From Rugalucina vietnamica (taxonomy: Eukaryota; Mollusca; Bivalvia; Lucinida; Lucinidae), in assembly GCA_964017185.1 (NCBI GenBank), contig OZ024883.1:43330395-43394394 (forward strand): a DNA stretch of 64,000 bases, written 5' to 3'. The notes below the pieces were generated by a model. That model was not told where the DNA came from, made no database searches, and was given only the letters and a program-made list of their open reading frames with translations. Below are positions 11,501-21,914 of the stretch, piece by piece. How positions within the stretch are numbered: the stretch's first letter is position 1; each line of letters starts with the position of its first letter. Made by a program: the position numbers and the translations under genes.

Positions 11501-12308
11501 TAAACAAACGCGCTAAAGCCAACCCTCCCCTCTAGCCTCTTGTTTTTATTTGATCACCTCTAAAGACCACCTCACCATGGAATGCCATGTATAAAGTTCA
11601 GCCTACCCCTGACCCCGGGCCCAACCTCTTCCCCTGCCTCCACCCAAACAAATAAAATGGGCAGAATGTTTCCATCTACATTCTGCAATCAGGAATTCAT
11701 AAAAGTTTTAAAACGATAGGAGGAAAAGTATAGTGGATGAATACTGGTGTGCAGCCTGCACTTAGGAAATCCGGGTACAAATGGTGGACAAAAGTATTCG
11801 TCACATTTTGCTAAACATTTGCAACTTTAAAATGCGTGAATAAAATCAAATGAAAATACATTTGTGTATTGCTTTATTTATTAAGCTTTAAAATGACACC
11901 AAGATCATGAAAACATAAAACCAGGAGAGACAGGGTATTTTTTCTCAACGTGCAAATGCATGGAAGTCGTCTATGGAGATTTGCAAACGTGACGAATACT
12001 TTTGTCCACCAACTGTAGTTCGTGACGCCAGCGGTCACTAAGCGACAAACAGCTGTTGAACAAAATAAACATGGAGAGGCAGAATTCTATGTGTTTACTT
12101 GGAGTTCAGCACTGATGGAATTTGACCTCAGCGTCGAGGGACTAATTTCATCTCTAATGAGGTCTAAAATATAATGAAGATTCTCTCTGCCAAACCGGTA
12201 GTGCCGGCGCAACTCCGAATCCGACATGTCTTCGAAATGGTTCGCTCTTTCTTGAAAATTTCTAGGATTTCTTGTTTGAGCAAAATTCTGGAACATTAGT
12301 TCCGCCAT
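2169..12308 (-). CDS. HARBI1-like PIF/Harbinger nuclease, five exons, 342 codons
   Basis: Five exons in transcription order: 12099-12308 (ATG at 12308), 4414-4662, 3810-3891, 3195-3515 and 2169-2335. They join in phase to a 1029-nt frame (342 aa plus stop), close to the 349 aa of human HARBI1. Exon 1 gives the family N-terminus ([19 protein letters not shown]) and ends SISAELQ; exon 2 resumes [14 protein letters not shown]. Exon 2 carries the helix-turn-helix ([12 protein letters not shown]) and the first catalytic Asp ([11 protein letters not shown]). Exon 3 holds [17 protein letters not shown]. Exon 4 holds [12 protein letters not shown], the second Asp ([12 protein letters not shown]) and the Glu ([13 protein letters not shown]). 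Exon 5 gives [11 protein letters not shown] and a C-terminal [10 protein letters not shown]. The DDE nuclease core thus looks intact. Splice signals are canonical except intron 3, which starts GCAAGT (GC-AG). Intron 1 is 7.4 kb of repeats, so assigning exon 1 to this copy rests on phase and family continuity. It could be a domesticated gene or an autonomous Harbinger remnant; no flanking TIRs were recognised. Confidence 0.8.
2380..2889. other. no recognisable feature (HARBI1-like intron 4)
   Basis: AT-rich intronic sequence between exons 4 and 5 with no conserved frame seen. Confidence 0.5.
2890..3175 (+). repeat. 5'-truncated retroelement 3' end (RT family of 50.4-51.9 kb)
   Basis: It matches the region downstream of the minus-strand RT pseudogene at 50.4-51.9 kb: taactgagtggccacctattgggaaaatagctgctcattcggcttac, tacctgattgtta and cccaccttggtttttggagtgggag, ending in acttgtactttt. 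Copies of the same 3' region without the coding part are what target-primed reverse transcription with 5' truncation leaves behind. Confidence 0.7.
4119..4341 (+). mobile_element. MITE, GAGCCGCC-TIR family, full-length copy
   Basis: The ends are gagccgccgtgtggaaaaac and the inverse of gttggtatatgaggcggctc. Inside are an Ala/Asp-like palindrome (gcgcagatcatgttcgcggtaaccgcgatgctgatcagcgc) and the modules ctactttctaaatccaaaatttc and gtcgggcctgttcggaaac. The copy is about 223 bp and lies in intron 2 of the HARBI1-like gene. Related copies lie at 13.2, 13.5, 28.7, 29.4, 39.0, 56.4 and 60.8 kb. Confidence 0.85.
5075..5225 (-). repeat. SINE-like repeat, 3' tail module
   Basis: Two modules are shared with 12805-13128: ttgggtaagagtcccataaagtgg-like and gtcccgacatgaccctagctgttgactgggacgtaaag, the second also closing the tRNA-headed SINE at 6265. 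The far end shares the gggcccccg...gaaatagatgggctgcttg module. Orientation is minus. Confidence 0.65.
5397..5541. repeat. compound microsatellite (CA)n-(CCA)n-(GA)n
   Basis: A cac/ca tract (5397-5460) runs into ccaccacca (5461-5490) and then (ga)n (5500-5540) ending in a G run. Confidence 0.95.
5640..5800 (-). repeat. tRNA-derived SINE head
   Basis: On the minus strand it has a pol III A box (TGGCCTAGCGG, in gtggcctagcggttaagagc) and a B box (GGTTCGAGCCC), spaced wider than in a normal tRNA. No closed acceptor stem is seen, so this is a SINE head or pseudo-tRNA, not a functional tRNA. Confidence 0.65.
6265..6445 (+). repeat. tRNA-derived SINE
   Basis: It has an A box in tggcgtagtggtagagcg and a B box ggttcgaaacc. 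A central module follows, gtgtccttgagcaaggcac, resembling the core of V-type SINEs. The 3' tail is ccgtcccgacatgact...gttgactgggacgttaagcc, ending in acaaacaaacaa. The tail is shared with 5.1, 12.8 and 48.3 kb and so presumably comes from a partner LINE. Confidence 0.75.
6581..10332. mobile_element. 3.75 kb non-autonomous TIR element with satellite core
   Basis: The ends are inverted copies: TA-CCCTAGAA ... at 6581 and ...TTCTAGGG-TA at 10332, giving a TA target duplication. Inner TIR modules match over ~120 bp: aggtgacatctcctgctatag, ccttccc and gtgggctg...attttttttggca. Subterminal blocks (taccccacccactt near 6940 and aagtgggtggggtaat near 9975) are inverted too. The core is the tandem array described at 7280-9620. 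No transposase frame is present. TA duplication suggests Tc1/mariner-type mobilisation. It lies in intron 1 of the HARBI1-like gene. Confidence 0.75.
7280..9620. repeat. diverged tandem array, ~187 bp monomer, alternating A/B types
   Basis: The module g(g)ggtatac.tacaaaag recurs near 7472, 7624, 7810, 7992, 8177, 8368, 8560, 8730, 8917, 9104, 9290 and 9478, mostly 182-192 bp apart. Each unit also has agctgaaaatggtgttaaa. Two monomer types alternate. Type A has aaagagctgaaaatgg...gacaattatctttt (near 7650, 8220, 8580, 8955, 9325). Type B has cctgaatagctgaaa...gctttgac..tgttctat...gtattcatat (near 7490, 7850, 8035, 8405, 8765, 9140). This gives a ~373 bp two-monomer higher-order unit with one B-B break. 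Confidence 0.85.
10333..11329. mobile_element. second right-hand end of the same TIR element family
   Basis: The terminal block (gtgccaaaaaaattcaagag...cagatgatgtcacctcc...ttctagggTA) ends at 11329 and the subterminal gggtggggtaat is at about 10952. No matching left end was seen between 10332 and 11190. It looks like a truncated or nested neighbour of the 6581-10332 copy. Confidence 0.65.
11776..12017. mobile_element. Tc1/mariner-type MITE
   Basis: TA-CA(A)ATGGTGGACAAAAGTATTCGTCAC and its inverse ending CCACCAACTG-TA flank about 195 bp. TIRs are ~26 bp with TA duplication. It has no coding capacity and lies just inside intron 1, close to HARBI1-like exon 1. Confidence 0.85.
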
Positions 12309-12384
12309 CTTGATTTTTGCTAATGACTGGTTAATTCACCCTCTCAACCTCAATTAAATCTAACAGAGGATTAGCGATTTTATG

Positions 12385-12500
12385 AAGGTTTAATCCATGA
12401 TTGAAATTTAATGGAGCTTCGTACAACCGAATTTAACAGCCCGTTTTTTAATTGAGGTTTGAATCTAGGATTAAAATTTAATGGAGTTTCGTACAACCGG
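12385..12500. repeat. ~70 bp direct repeat pair
   Basis: Two diverged copies of a unit containing ttaatggag(c/t)ttcgtacaaccg, 70 bp apart, lie about 80-190 bp upstream of the HARBI1-like start codon. They could be a promoter-proximal repeat or part of another MITE. Confidence 0.6.
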
Positions 12501-12589
12501 GTCCAGATGATTATTATGCTGCCACTGTTGTTGACACTGCTGCTGCTGATGGTGATGGTAATTATGAAGATTACTAAAATGTTTTTTCT

Positions 12590-12619
12590 TCCTTTTTGAT
12601 GATGATGATAATGATGATG

Positions 12620-12651
<32 letters not shown>

Positions 12652-12750
12652 GATGATGACGTCGGCGACGATGATTATGCACATTCAAATGATGATAAAT
12701 GCATTGCTTCATTGATGATGATGATGAGGAGGATGATGATGATTGTGATG
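12590..12750. repeat. (GAT)n microsatellite with interruptions
   Basis: Dense gat/gatg triplets run from 12594 to 12660 and again from 12711 to 12755. Confidence 0.95.
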
Positions 12751-12804
12751 ATGCTGATTTATATGGCAATAAATAGATAATTGCCATATTACTTAATTAT
12801 AGAT

Positions 12805-13128
12805 TTTTTTGTTTGTTTGAGTTGATGCTTTACGTCCCAGTCAACAGCCAAGGTCATGTCGGGACGCTGCCTCCACTTTATGTGACTTTTACCCAAAATG
12901 AGGATGTCATGACATCCAACAAGTGCTTGAAATATAACAACCATCCAACCAAGCCATAAAGGCTTATTGGTGCAGATGATTTGACTTGAAACTTTTCCTG
13001 GGCAAGCTCAGACCTGAGCAGTTAACCAGTAATCAGGTAGTCAGTCAACAGTGAAACAAGCTTTGCCTGGAGGCACAAGCAGCCCATCTATTTCTCCAGG
13101 CCCCAATGGGCGGGGGCCCTAATTATAG
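12805..13128 (-). repeat. SINE-like dispersed repeat
   Basis: Read on the minus strand it starts gggcccccgcccattggggc, passes agatgggctgcttg, and ends with the tail module gttgactgggacgtaaagca followed by tcaaacaaacaaaaaaa. A deleted copy is at 5075-5225 and a tail-only fragment near 48300-48360. No tRNA promoter boxes were recognised at its head. Confidence 0.7.
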
Positions 13129-13170
13129 ATTTACATAATTTTCAAACATTGACAAATTACAACAGTTACT

Positions 13171-13407
13171 GAGCCGTCGCATAAGAAAACCAACAATATG
13201 CCTATAAGAAAACAAAGACGCAGATCAGCCGTGCAATAACTGCACAGCTGATCAGGATTTTGTTTTCGCCACACATATAGTGTGACAATTACTCTTCTTT
13301 TCAGATCCGAAATTTTGAGCTTCCAGTCTGCTTCTGAGGCTCTAAAGGCCGGTTTGTGTCGGACCTGGTCGGAAACTCAAATTGTTGGTTTTATCACGCA
13401 GCGGCTC
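13171..13407 (+). mobile_element. MITE, GAGCCGCC-TIR family
   Basis: Ends are gagccgtcgcataagaaaac and tttatcacgcagcggctc. It contains the internal gcagatcagc...gctgatcag palindrome and the gtcggacctggtcggaaac module. Confidence 0.85.
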
Positions 13408-13466
13408 AACTACTAATTGATGTTCAAGCTGTTTAGGGCGGAGGAATTTTCTAATGAAAGGAATGT

Positions 13467-13690
13467 GAGCCGCCGCATGGGAAAACACAATCTGCATAGA
13501 CGAAAACAAAGGCGCAGTCCAGCTTTGCTGCGAAGCTGATCAGCGCCTTTGTTTCCCTACACGGATAGTACAACTCCTCTTCTTTCTAACATCCAACATT
13601 TCCAGCCTCTGTTATAACCATCTTCTGTGACTGTACAGCCCGGTTCGTGTCGGACCTGTCGGAGCCCAGATTTCTCACGCACAGACTCAT
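13467..13690 (+). mobile_element. MITE, GAGCCGCC-TIR family, 3' end degraded
   Basis: Starts gagccgccgcatgggaaaac. Has the internal aagctgatcagcgcctttg and gtcggacctgtcgg modules, and ends near cacagactcat. It lies only 60 bp from the previous copy, in the same orientation. Confidence 0.8.
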
Positions 13691-14184
13691 ATATTAATTA
13701 TTGTCAGCATCTGTAAATGTACATTATGATGGGTTGCATCATGAAATTTGTATAGTTACTTTAGTGAACACAAGTGTTTATTATCACCCAGTGCTTTCGC
13801 AGAAATTCCTCTGCAGAAATTATTCAACACCAAACTATCTTCAACATTTTATACGACGAATATATTTTATACGTCGCTACTAAGTCCAGGTCACGGCATA
13901 GAAATTTCCAGACAGCACTTACTGACTGCCTACTGTTAGTACAAAGCTTAAAATGCTTAAGTTGCAAGTATTTATTCAAACTTAAACTTTTAAAGATAAT
14001 CAAAATCGAGAATTACAGGCAGTTAAAAAATGGCTGCATTGTGATTTATAATTAGTTGTCTCTTTATTCTGTTTCCTTTTCTATTGCGCTCGGCATGTTT
14101 GTTTTGGTAGATGCTAATACGTGTAGGATTGCTACCTTGTTTGGAAAGAGCAAGTCATCTCTTTTGTACGACATTTTAACATCA

Positions 14185-14345
14185 GTAAAACGTGTAGATA
14201 AAAACATACGCCCTAAAACCCAACTTTTATATACTAAAACTGGAATATACAAAGTTATATCCTATGTTATTTTTGATCTAGGCATAGATTGTGAGTACAC
14301 GTTAGAACCGCCTCGTCTATGTTTTTATAAGTCCAAACGTACATT
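14185..14345 (+). repeat. fragment of the GTTAGAACCGCCTC MITE family
   Basis: Contains acttttatatactaaaactgg and gattgtgagtacacgttagaaccgcctcg, diagnostic of the second MITE family (full copies at 28.4, 29.1 and 58.9 kb). The right half is lost. Confidence 0.65.
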
Positions 14346-14644
14346 GACAGCCACTTATCATTGTCAAACTTTAACCATAACAAACCAACAACAACATTGC
14401 CCTAATTTTGGTTGACAGAGTCAGAGTTGCAAAAGGATCTAAAGCGCACAAATCGCTTCACCATACTATACTTTCAATGCAAAAGTACAGGTACATCAGA
14501 ATAACATGTCCATGAAGTGTATACTATCTTACATTCTGTTCTTATATGGTTAAATTAGTATGATCAGGTGATCGCATTTTTGTCCTACTTTTGCTGCGAA
14601 TCATAAATTGTGGACCTGGCCTTTGTTCTGATAAAAACTTAGCA

Positions 14645-14645
<1 letters not shown>

Positions 14646-14680
<35 letters not shown>

Positions 14681-14681
14681 C
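14646..14681. repeat. (AAT)n microsatellite
   Basis: About twelve aat units. Confidence 0.95.
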
Positions 14682-15346
14682 TACTTCTTCTAAAACCGTT
14701 TAATATTTAATGGTCGTGTTTACGTAATGCGTTGCTTTTCCTAGAAAATCAAATATCGGATTGACCCAGACATTTACATGTATCTCAAACCAGACATAAG
14801 GGTGACAGATTGGAGAGCCGTACTTCTTACGTGCGAAAGGTGCGGTTTACTGCTTTGAAGTACTGGCAATGATGTATCAAACTGGACCTGCTCTCTGAAG
14901 TTTGCTGACCATTCTGTCTGGCTGCATATTATAATTCTGGTATCAAATATTCTTTTAAGCCGTCACTAGCCTTACGATCCATCCATCTTTATCTTCTCTG
15001 GTCACATTAGTAAAACTATTTTACCATGAAGCGGTTAGGAACAGATGGTTTAAATGACGCAATCGAGTAATCAATGTTTTGGTACATGCGTCGTGTTCAT
15101 GCTGGTATGGTATGGGATATGGTGGGCAGCAATAGGCTTTTGGTTAATCCATATACCTATGTGCCATGCATATCCCCGCAGTATTTTGCTTTATGTTTTA
15201 TCCTTGTATCACTTATAGTTATCTATACACATCTATATGCGCAAATAAAAACTTCAACAAACTTGTTTAAGAGGCTTATTGCGGATTTCATTTCCAAAAA
15301 CCAACAAACACAGTAATCGCTTGACACGTCTCATATGGAACAAAGA

Positions 15347-15353
15347 TATAATA
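15347..15353 (+). promoter_or_regulatory. candidate TATA box of vWA gene 1
   Basis: TATAATA begins 100 bp before the start codon. The second vWA gene has TATATAA 92 bp before its start. Both are followed by similar sequence (gtcgcc...atcttgt), so the promoters look homologous. Confidence 0.5.
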
Positions 15354-15446
15354 GAGCAAGTCGCCCTGTGTCCGCATCTTGTGATTTCTGGGTTCTGCGC
15401 GTAACATTTCTTTTGAAGGATAGTGTTAGTCGAAGAAACAACGAAA

Positions 15447-16021
15447 ATGAAACTCAGTCTGTTCATTTGTTTTGTGCTGTGCTGTGCGACACTCGGTGAG
15501 TTCCTTAATACTTAGTACTACAACAACAACAGCAACAACAACAATAACAACAACTGCTACTACCGCCACAACTACTACTTCTACTTCTAATGATGATAAA
15601 AGTAACAATAATAAAAAACTAAAATATTGAGTTGACCTACTGTTTGTTACCTGTATATTCTGTTAATATGTGCATGTGTGCAAATAAGACAATCATCTGT
15701 AAAGGCGTTTCCTTCTAGGGACCAAGAACACCTTAAATGGACCATTGCTTGCGGTATTATTGCTGTTGATGTTTTGAGAAAATCAAAACACCATGACTAT
15801 TTATTAGTCATTTGGGTCCCTTGTTCAAATTGCTAGCTGACAACAACACTTTTGCACAGGTCTCTTGCTTTTAAAGTGAATTTTGTATAAAATCAAGAAC
15901 TAAATAAATACAGGTAGACATAAACCGGCTCTGAACACCCCAAAACAGCATCGAAACTATGGCCATTGAAATTCAATTCAACTGACATGTATGACAAAAG
16001 ACATTGAACGCTTTACAAAAA

Positions 16022-16063
<42 letters not shown>

Positions 16064-16078
16064 ACAGAGCTATAATGA

Positions 16079-16113
<35 letters not shown>

Positions 16114-19100
16114 ATTATAAACGAATACGCCATTATATATACAGATTCCAACAATAAGAAAATACATGTATCATTAAGCGCATGAGTTTGCAACTTATGG
16201 CAGCAACAAAGTGCTAATTCATGCATTTTTTTTTTCTTTTTTTTTTTGAAATTATGAATTATTTAAAAAAGAAATATCAGTTAATGGGATTTTTGCTTTC
16301 TGGTTTCAGTTTCATCGGGTAAGACATGGAAGAAAATTCAAAAGAAGTTGAAAAAGGATGTACAACCTTACACCGACTTTGTGCATGTTGTTTCGAGTCA
16401 TAATCAGGTCACATCTGGAGACTTCCAAGACGCGAAGAAAGCAGCCGTGGTAAGATACAGCCAATCGACACTTTTTGAAACTACATATGCTTCAATGTAT
16501 TTTTTAATGTTTACAAGACAAAATATACTCATCAAAAGATGTTTTGCACCAGTTAATATTTTTCTCATTTTAAAATATTGTTTAGTATAGATCTTTTTTT
16601 CAAATAAACTTTTAAAACTTAATACCATGTTAAAGGCCTGATCTTCGTGAATAACAAATCAATATTTTTTCTTAAAAGATTAAGCAAAAATGTGCAAAAA
16701 TGCACGTTTATGAAAACACAAAAATTTGGGACGCAGCAAAAAGCCCGCATCTTTTTTCTGGGCTTCCAAACCTGAATTTGTTTCTCATCCTCACTCAAGA
16801 TACTGAAAGCAATCATTTGAGGAAAAAGAACTAAAAACTGAATTTTTTGGACAAAAACACTATTTTTGACCAAAAATAACGATTTTTGAGACTTTGTTTT
16901 AATTCTTAGATGAAGCTTAGTAACTGATCTCTCCAATAAAATGGGTTATTTTTTTCTTCAAACACAACATGCAACACCCCGTAATGTTTAACAACACCCC
17001 GTAATGTTCTGTATTTACAGAAAATGGGAATTTTCAATTTTTCCTAAAATCGTTTCCGCAACTTGTTTTTGGTCTTAACACACACCTTATCAAACTCTTT
17101 CAGACTGTGCAAATTCAAACGGCTAGGTTGAAAATTTGTAAGTCAAACTGTCACTTAAAAATATGAAAAAATCTAAATGGTGCAAAAACTTCTTTTGAAG
17201 GGTATACATTGCCTCTTCTAAAGCATGAGTTTTGGTGTCAGTTGAAAGTTAAAATAAATAAAGCAATAGACAAAATAAGTGTCAGCTAAGATTATCTAGG
17301 CCACTTTTTCAGATCACATTCATTAACTTTTTTATCTTCGCTACAATTTTAAGTCAGATCTTTGATACAGCCACTGACTTGAGTCATCTAAGTACATTGA
17401 ACAAGCATTATATAATTTGCAGTCTACATTCAGACGGAGTTTGCAACAAGCACACATGGACCGACCGAAGTGACCGACTCAGAGAAAGTTCCAGGAAAAC
17501 ATCTTTACATTCGCTTTTCTCATTAAAATACATTTACTTTCCCAAAGATTATCCCCAATTGTGTAGAGTATAGACTCCTGAACTCGAAAACTGTTAATGA
17601 ATTCTCGGATCCAAAACCCGTTTATAGGATCTCAGATGAATTGAAATTCTGTGTTGTGTGAAAATACAAGAAAAGTTTGAATCTACAAATATGCATTTGA
17701 CATTTATAAATATGGAAGATTTCAGACTTTTCAAGTTAGGAGTAAGGGTTGTTAAATGAGTCGAAAACATTTGTCATCCACTTCAAGATCAAACATTCTG
17801 TATACTATAGGTCCAGATAGTCAGCTTTACTGAAACAAAATTACTTATGAAAGCATTCGTGATGTATTGTTTGTCCAGGAAGGTGTATGTGAAACAATTG
17901 AAAATTAAATTGATTTTTCTAATTTTCAACAAATTGTTTAGAGGTCTCATTCAGAGGCCTGTGGTTTGAAAAAATGCGCATTACCCTATTTTTATTTTGT
18001 TCTTAGTTTGGAATCAAAAAAGAGCAGTTAGAAAAAAAAGTTTGGATACATTTTCATTAGCAGCGAACATCCTTAATTGCCTGATGAATATAACAATAAC
18101 AAGTTTAAAGAAAGAACGGCAAATTTTGGGCATTGTTTCTTTGTTTCTTTTACAATGATCTTGATGAACAAAACATCATTTAAACATTATAACGTTTTGC
18201 TTTCTATATTGTTATTTTTAATTGTCATTACTTATTTTGTTTCTTTTTGATTATTGGCAGCTGCTCACCCAAGGCGTCCACGAACTCGGAGGCCAAATTA
18301 ATGGACGCTACAATTCGAAAATAGGCTTCATTCAGTTTTCTCTGAGCGCATACTATGAAATCTATCTATCATGGTACCAAACGCTCGCTAACATGCAGAG
18401 CAGAATCAACAACATTTCTCGACGCCCAGGTATAATTAAGCAATAATTTCATGCCAAAAACTTTGCCCGACAGTTTAGTTGTACATTTGACTATGGCAGT
18501 TAAGCAGAGGATAATAACGCATTGAGCCGCCGACGGCTTTGCCTCGGGCAATAGCCTGCCAAATCGGTACCTGAACCGAAGGGAAATTAGTTTGCACTGT
18601 TGTCTGCTGAAAAATGAAATTACTGTATACTATGCCCCGAGTTGCTGTTGTCGGCTCTATGCATTTATATTGCTAGAGAACGTTAGCAATTCTGACAAAC
18701 CGCCTTGAGATACATATAACTGCTTTAATAATTGACCAAACGCCACCTGTCTCTCAAAATACATACTGACCAGTAAATTTGAAACAAAAACCTAGGTCAA
18801 ACAAATGCACGTGGCTGATTGTAAATATGTATGTTACTATAAATCGCAAGTAAAATTAATGCAACTTAATCCTTGTATGTATTACATTTTACTATGATGA
18901 GAGGCGGAACGAAAGTATGAAAGTACGAAAGTACGCGTTTTGTTTATTCATCAAAGCCTGGGCACTTATATTTAGCTTGAATTGTGTATGGTATAATATG
19001 CACGTCCACAATCACAATTGACCAAACGCCACCTGTCACTCAAAATGTACACCGACCAGTAAATTTGTAATAGAAACCTAGGACAAACAATTGCACAAGG

Positions 19101-20255
19101 CAATTTGTGAATACATGTTACTAATAAATCGCAAGTTAGCCATGGATTTTAATGAGATGCGGAGCGAAGTACGAATCGTGTTTGGTAAATTTGTGTAACC
19201 GGTAGGAAAACCGATAATTTGCGATGTATTGATTTGCTGAATAAGAATAAAAAAGCAACTGTCAAATGTGATATCGGAACCACCTTTTCCATATTTTGTA
19301 TAATTCTTGCACGTTTGAACATTGTATATTTCATATTGTTCTTGGGGCAACCTTCCAAGACTTTTATCTGACCCCTAACAAATTCAAACCGTTGGTGGCA
19401 AGTGCGCTATTTGTTAATGTCAAGGATTTTAAAGCCGTGATGCCATAAAATATTTGTTTGTTTAAGGAAATTACGCTGCAGTAGGGAATGGACTGAACGC
19501 CGCAAGAAATCAATTTAATTGGTATTCTTCGGCACAGAGAAACAAAGTAGCATGGTTGGTTACAAACAGATTTTCTGAAGCAGGAACTGACGCAAAAACT
19601 GTGGCAAATCAGTTGAAAGCGAAAGGTAGGTACCTCTGTTCATTACATAATGCAAACATACAAAGTCTATATACAGTACTCTTTCATCTTTAAATAAAAA
19701 TTCAGTTTAAAAGTTTAGATATCACTTTCATAACATACATGAAGATTATGTGTACGCGTAAAAACTGCATGCACATTGTCGAGGTGCGTTTAACGAGTAC
19801 CCACAATCTTTGTCTTGAAACAAACAAAAATGAACAAAACAAATTCCAGTTCTACTATATGGAAGTAGGACGTAAGAGGGTACACATTACAAAGACATTG
19901 TATACAGTGTTACAGCACAGCTAACCTGCGCCTAAGCTTAAGGCAATAATCCAATTTTCTCATGACGCGGCTCGAATCATAGTGGATACTAATAATGTCT
20001 AAATGTTTTCAAAATAATGAAAGTGAGCACAATACGTAAACGTATGTAATGACATCCTACATACTTTCAACTGATGAAACTGAGTCTAGTACATTATGAT
20101 GTTAATTTTCAGGTGTCAAAGTCTACGTTATTGGAGTTGGTCAAATAAACAGATGGAAAGAACTGAAGAAACTTGCTAGCAAAGGTCGCGCCTTTGAATT
20201 CGACACATACACGGAGTATAGGAAGGCGGTCTTGGATGTAATTAGGAATCTGTAG
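15447..20255 (+). CDS. secreted single-domain vWA protein, 219 aa, degenerate MIDAS
   Basis: Exons: 15447-15495, 16310-16449, 18261-18429, 19467-19625 and 20113-20255. All have GT-AG introns with phases 1, 0, 1 and 1, and they join to 660 nt (219 aa plus TAG). Exon 1 encodes a signal peptide (MKLSLFICFVLCCATL). Exons 2-5 form one von Willebrand factor A domain: the beta-1 region (YTDFVHVV), SKIGFIQFS, NKVAWLVTNRFSEAG, and the last strand and helix (KVYVIGVG...RKAVLDVIRNL), with no further domain. At the MIDAS site the DxSxS triad reads S-S-H-N-Q, the loop-2 Thr is absent (GNYAAVGNGL) and the loop-4 Asp is Asn (VTN). Metal-dependent ligand binding is therefore probably lost. Function is unknown; extracellular vWA proteins usually mediate adhesion or matrix assembly. 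It is a paralogue of the gene at 47.8 kb. The chosen ATG gives the signal peptide and matches the paralogue's 49-nt first exon. Confidence 0.9.
16021..16115. repeat. (GAT)n and (AAAT)n microsatellites
   Basis: gat triplets run 16022-16062 and aaat tetramers 16078-16115, inside intron 1 of vWA gene 1. The introns of this gene (15496-16309, 16450-18260, 18430-19466, 19626-20112) otherwise hold no recognised gene. Confidence 0.95.
18728..19190. repeat. direct duplication of a ~200 bp unit
   Basis: aattgaccaaacgccacctgtc is followed by ctcaaaat, gaccagtaaattt, aacctagg and ataaatcgcaagt at 18730-18950, and again at 19013-19190. Both copies also share gcgga(a/g)cgaa. They lie in intron 3 of vWA gene 1. 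Confidence 0.8.
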
Positions 20256-20359
20256 AGAAAACAAGCAGGCAAATGGCGCCACTATAACGTAGTATCAACG
20301 TAGATATTACGTCAGGGATAATTTTGAAACAATAACAATGTCTTATTTTATACCAAGCA

Positions 20360-20362
<3 letters not shown>

Positions 20363-20424
<62 letters not shown>
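20363..20424. repeat. (TA)n microsatellite
   Basis: About thirty ta units lie just downstream of vWA gene 1. Confidence 0.98.
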
Positions 20425-20432
<8 letters not shown>

Positions 20433-20439
20433 ATATCAA

Positions 20440-20880
20440 AATTTATAAATTTAAAGTGATATTTTCACCGCAGAATTGATATTGATACATGCAGTTCTAT
20501 AGTAATTGATATGATCAGCTGATTTTTACTTCTGACGTTTTCATTCAGTTTGTGTCATTTAATGTGCTTCACTTCAGATATTTAAACGCCTATATCTCCG
20601 TTATATATGAAAGAAAACATTATGAATGATTATTCATTTTCTTAGCCTGGCCGTAAGAATCAATTTGGTATCAAAATAATTTTGGTTTTCAATTTTGTTT
20701 GCATTCTCATCGCCCGCCTCTTCAATAAGAAAACGTCCATGTATAGCATAAAATAAAAATAAAATTTAATATATATTTTATCTTGTGTGTTGAAAAAAAT
20801 CGATTTTTTTTTATCAAAATTCTGATGTGTTTAACACACTCGATGAAATATATTTGGTATATCATCTACACGACGTCATA
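20440..20880. repeat. dispersed repeat, copy 1
   Basis: Shared with 27335-27960: atattttcaccg, acttctgacgtttccattca, tgtgc(t/c)tcacttcaga, aactccgttat, tattcattttcttag, and further on aaattctgatgt and cactcgatgaaatatatttg. Confidence 0.7.
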
Positions 20881-21492
20881 TCGCTATGTTGATTTTACGT
20901 TACTATGGCGAAATGTGCTTATCTGCCTGGCGTCCCTGCCCCTTTATACTTGTTTCTCTGTCTGTCCTTGCTCTGTGTCAAGTACAAGTATCACAACGTA
21001 ATTTAAGATACCAATGATTTTTCTTAACAATATAAGACCATTATCTTCCTGGAATACATTGCTTATTACATATCTCAATATTTCAAATCTCACAACCTAC
21101 AATATATCAAAATACACTCCGTCAAAATGACTTCTGTCAAAAGAACGTATTGAATTACAGAAATTCATGTATGTACGTGATCAAGGTGTATTTTAGAAAC
21201 ATGTATAGAGGCGTTATCGGCAGTATTAGCATGCTCGTTTATTTAAATTAACTGATACATAAAATAATAATGATCATCGTCAAACTGTGCATATATGGTT
21301 TATTAAACTGCTTTCAGTGTTTTCTGAAATGAATAAAAAAAAAACACCAAGATTAAAACATCCACAAACCCTTTCAATGGGATCCACATCAATATAATTA
21401 CAATATGGTCAACAATGTCTGATTTAGAGAAACAAGGAATAAAGATTGAAACAGTATTTTTGTGTAGTTATTACTTTGACAGATTCTATTTA

Positions 21493-21829
21493 ACATATTC
21501 GTTCTAATTAGCGCACCTTCTCCGATAAGCGCACATCTTGGATGCTTCCCAAAAATATGTGCATAGGCGCACAGTGTTCGACTAGCATTTTTTACCAATT
21601 TTTACACATTGATACCTTATTAAAACTTTACCTTAATCATCAAACTAATTATTTTGCATCGATTGGAACACTTAAATGTCGTAATTAGTGATATCTATGA
21701 CATAGTTAATTCGTCAGTTTTATGTGTTGTTTTCGTTCGTAGTGTGCGCTAATTAGAACGATATGTTGCTACCTTTAAGTTATTTTGAAATGTTAAACGC
21801 ACTGTGTGCTAATTGGAACAAATACGGTA
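21493..21829. mobile_element. MITE, TACCGTATTCG-TIR family, older copy
   Basis: Left end atattcgttctaattagcgcac and right end gtgctaattggaacaaatacggta. It is collinear with the better copy at 32954-33286: gcgcacag..cg..tagcat, ttacacattgatac and ttaagcgcactgtg. Confidence 0.8.
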
Positions 21830-21914
21830 CCTTATTTTGGACGGCACCATTCATGATTGACATTATCTAAAAAGTTATCATGTACCATATGAGCAGAGTC
21901 ATGTAAAAGGTAAA

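Noticed and set aside
12380-12787. 135-codon His/Ser-rich frame
   Set aside because: Mostly a (GAT)n microsatellite and the 70 bp repeat; no conserved protein.
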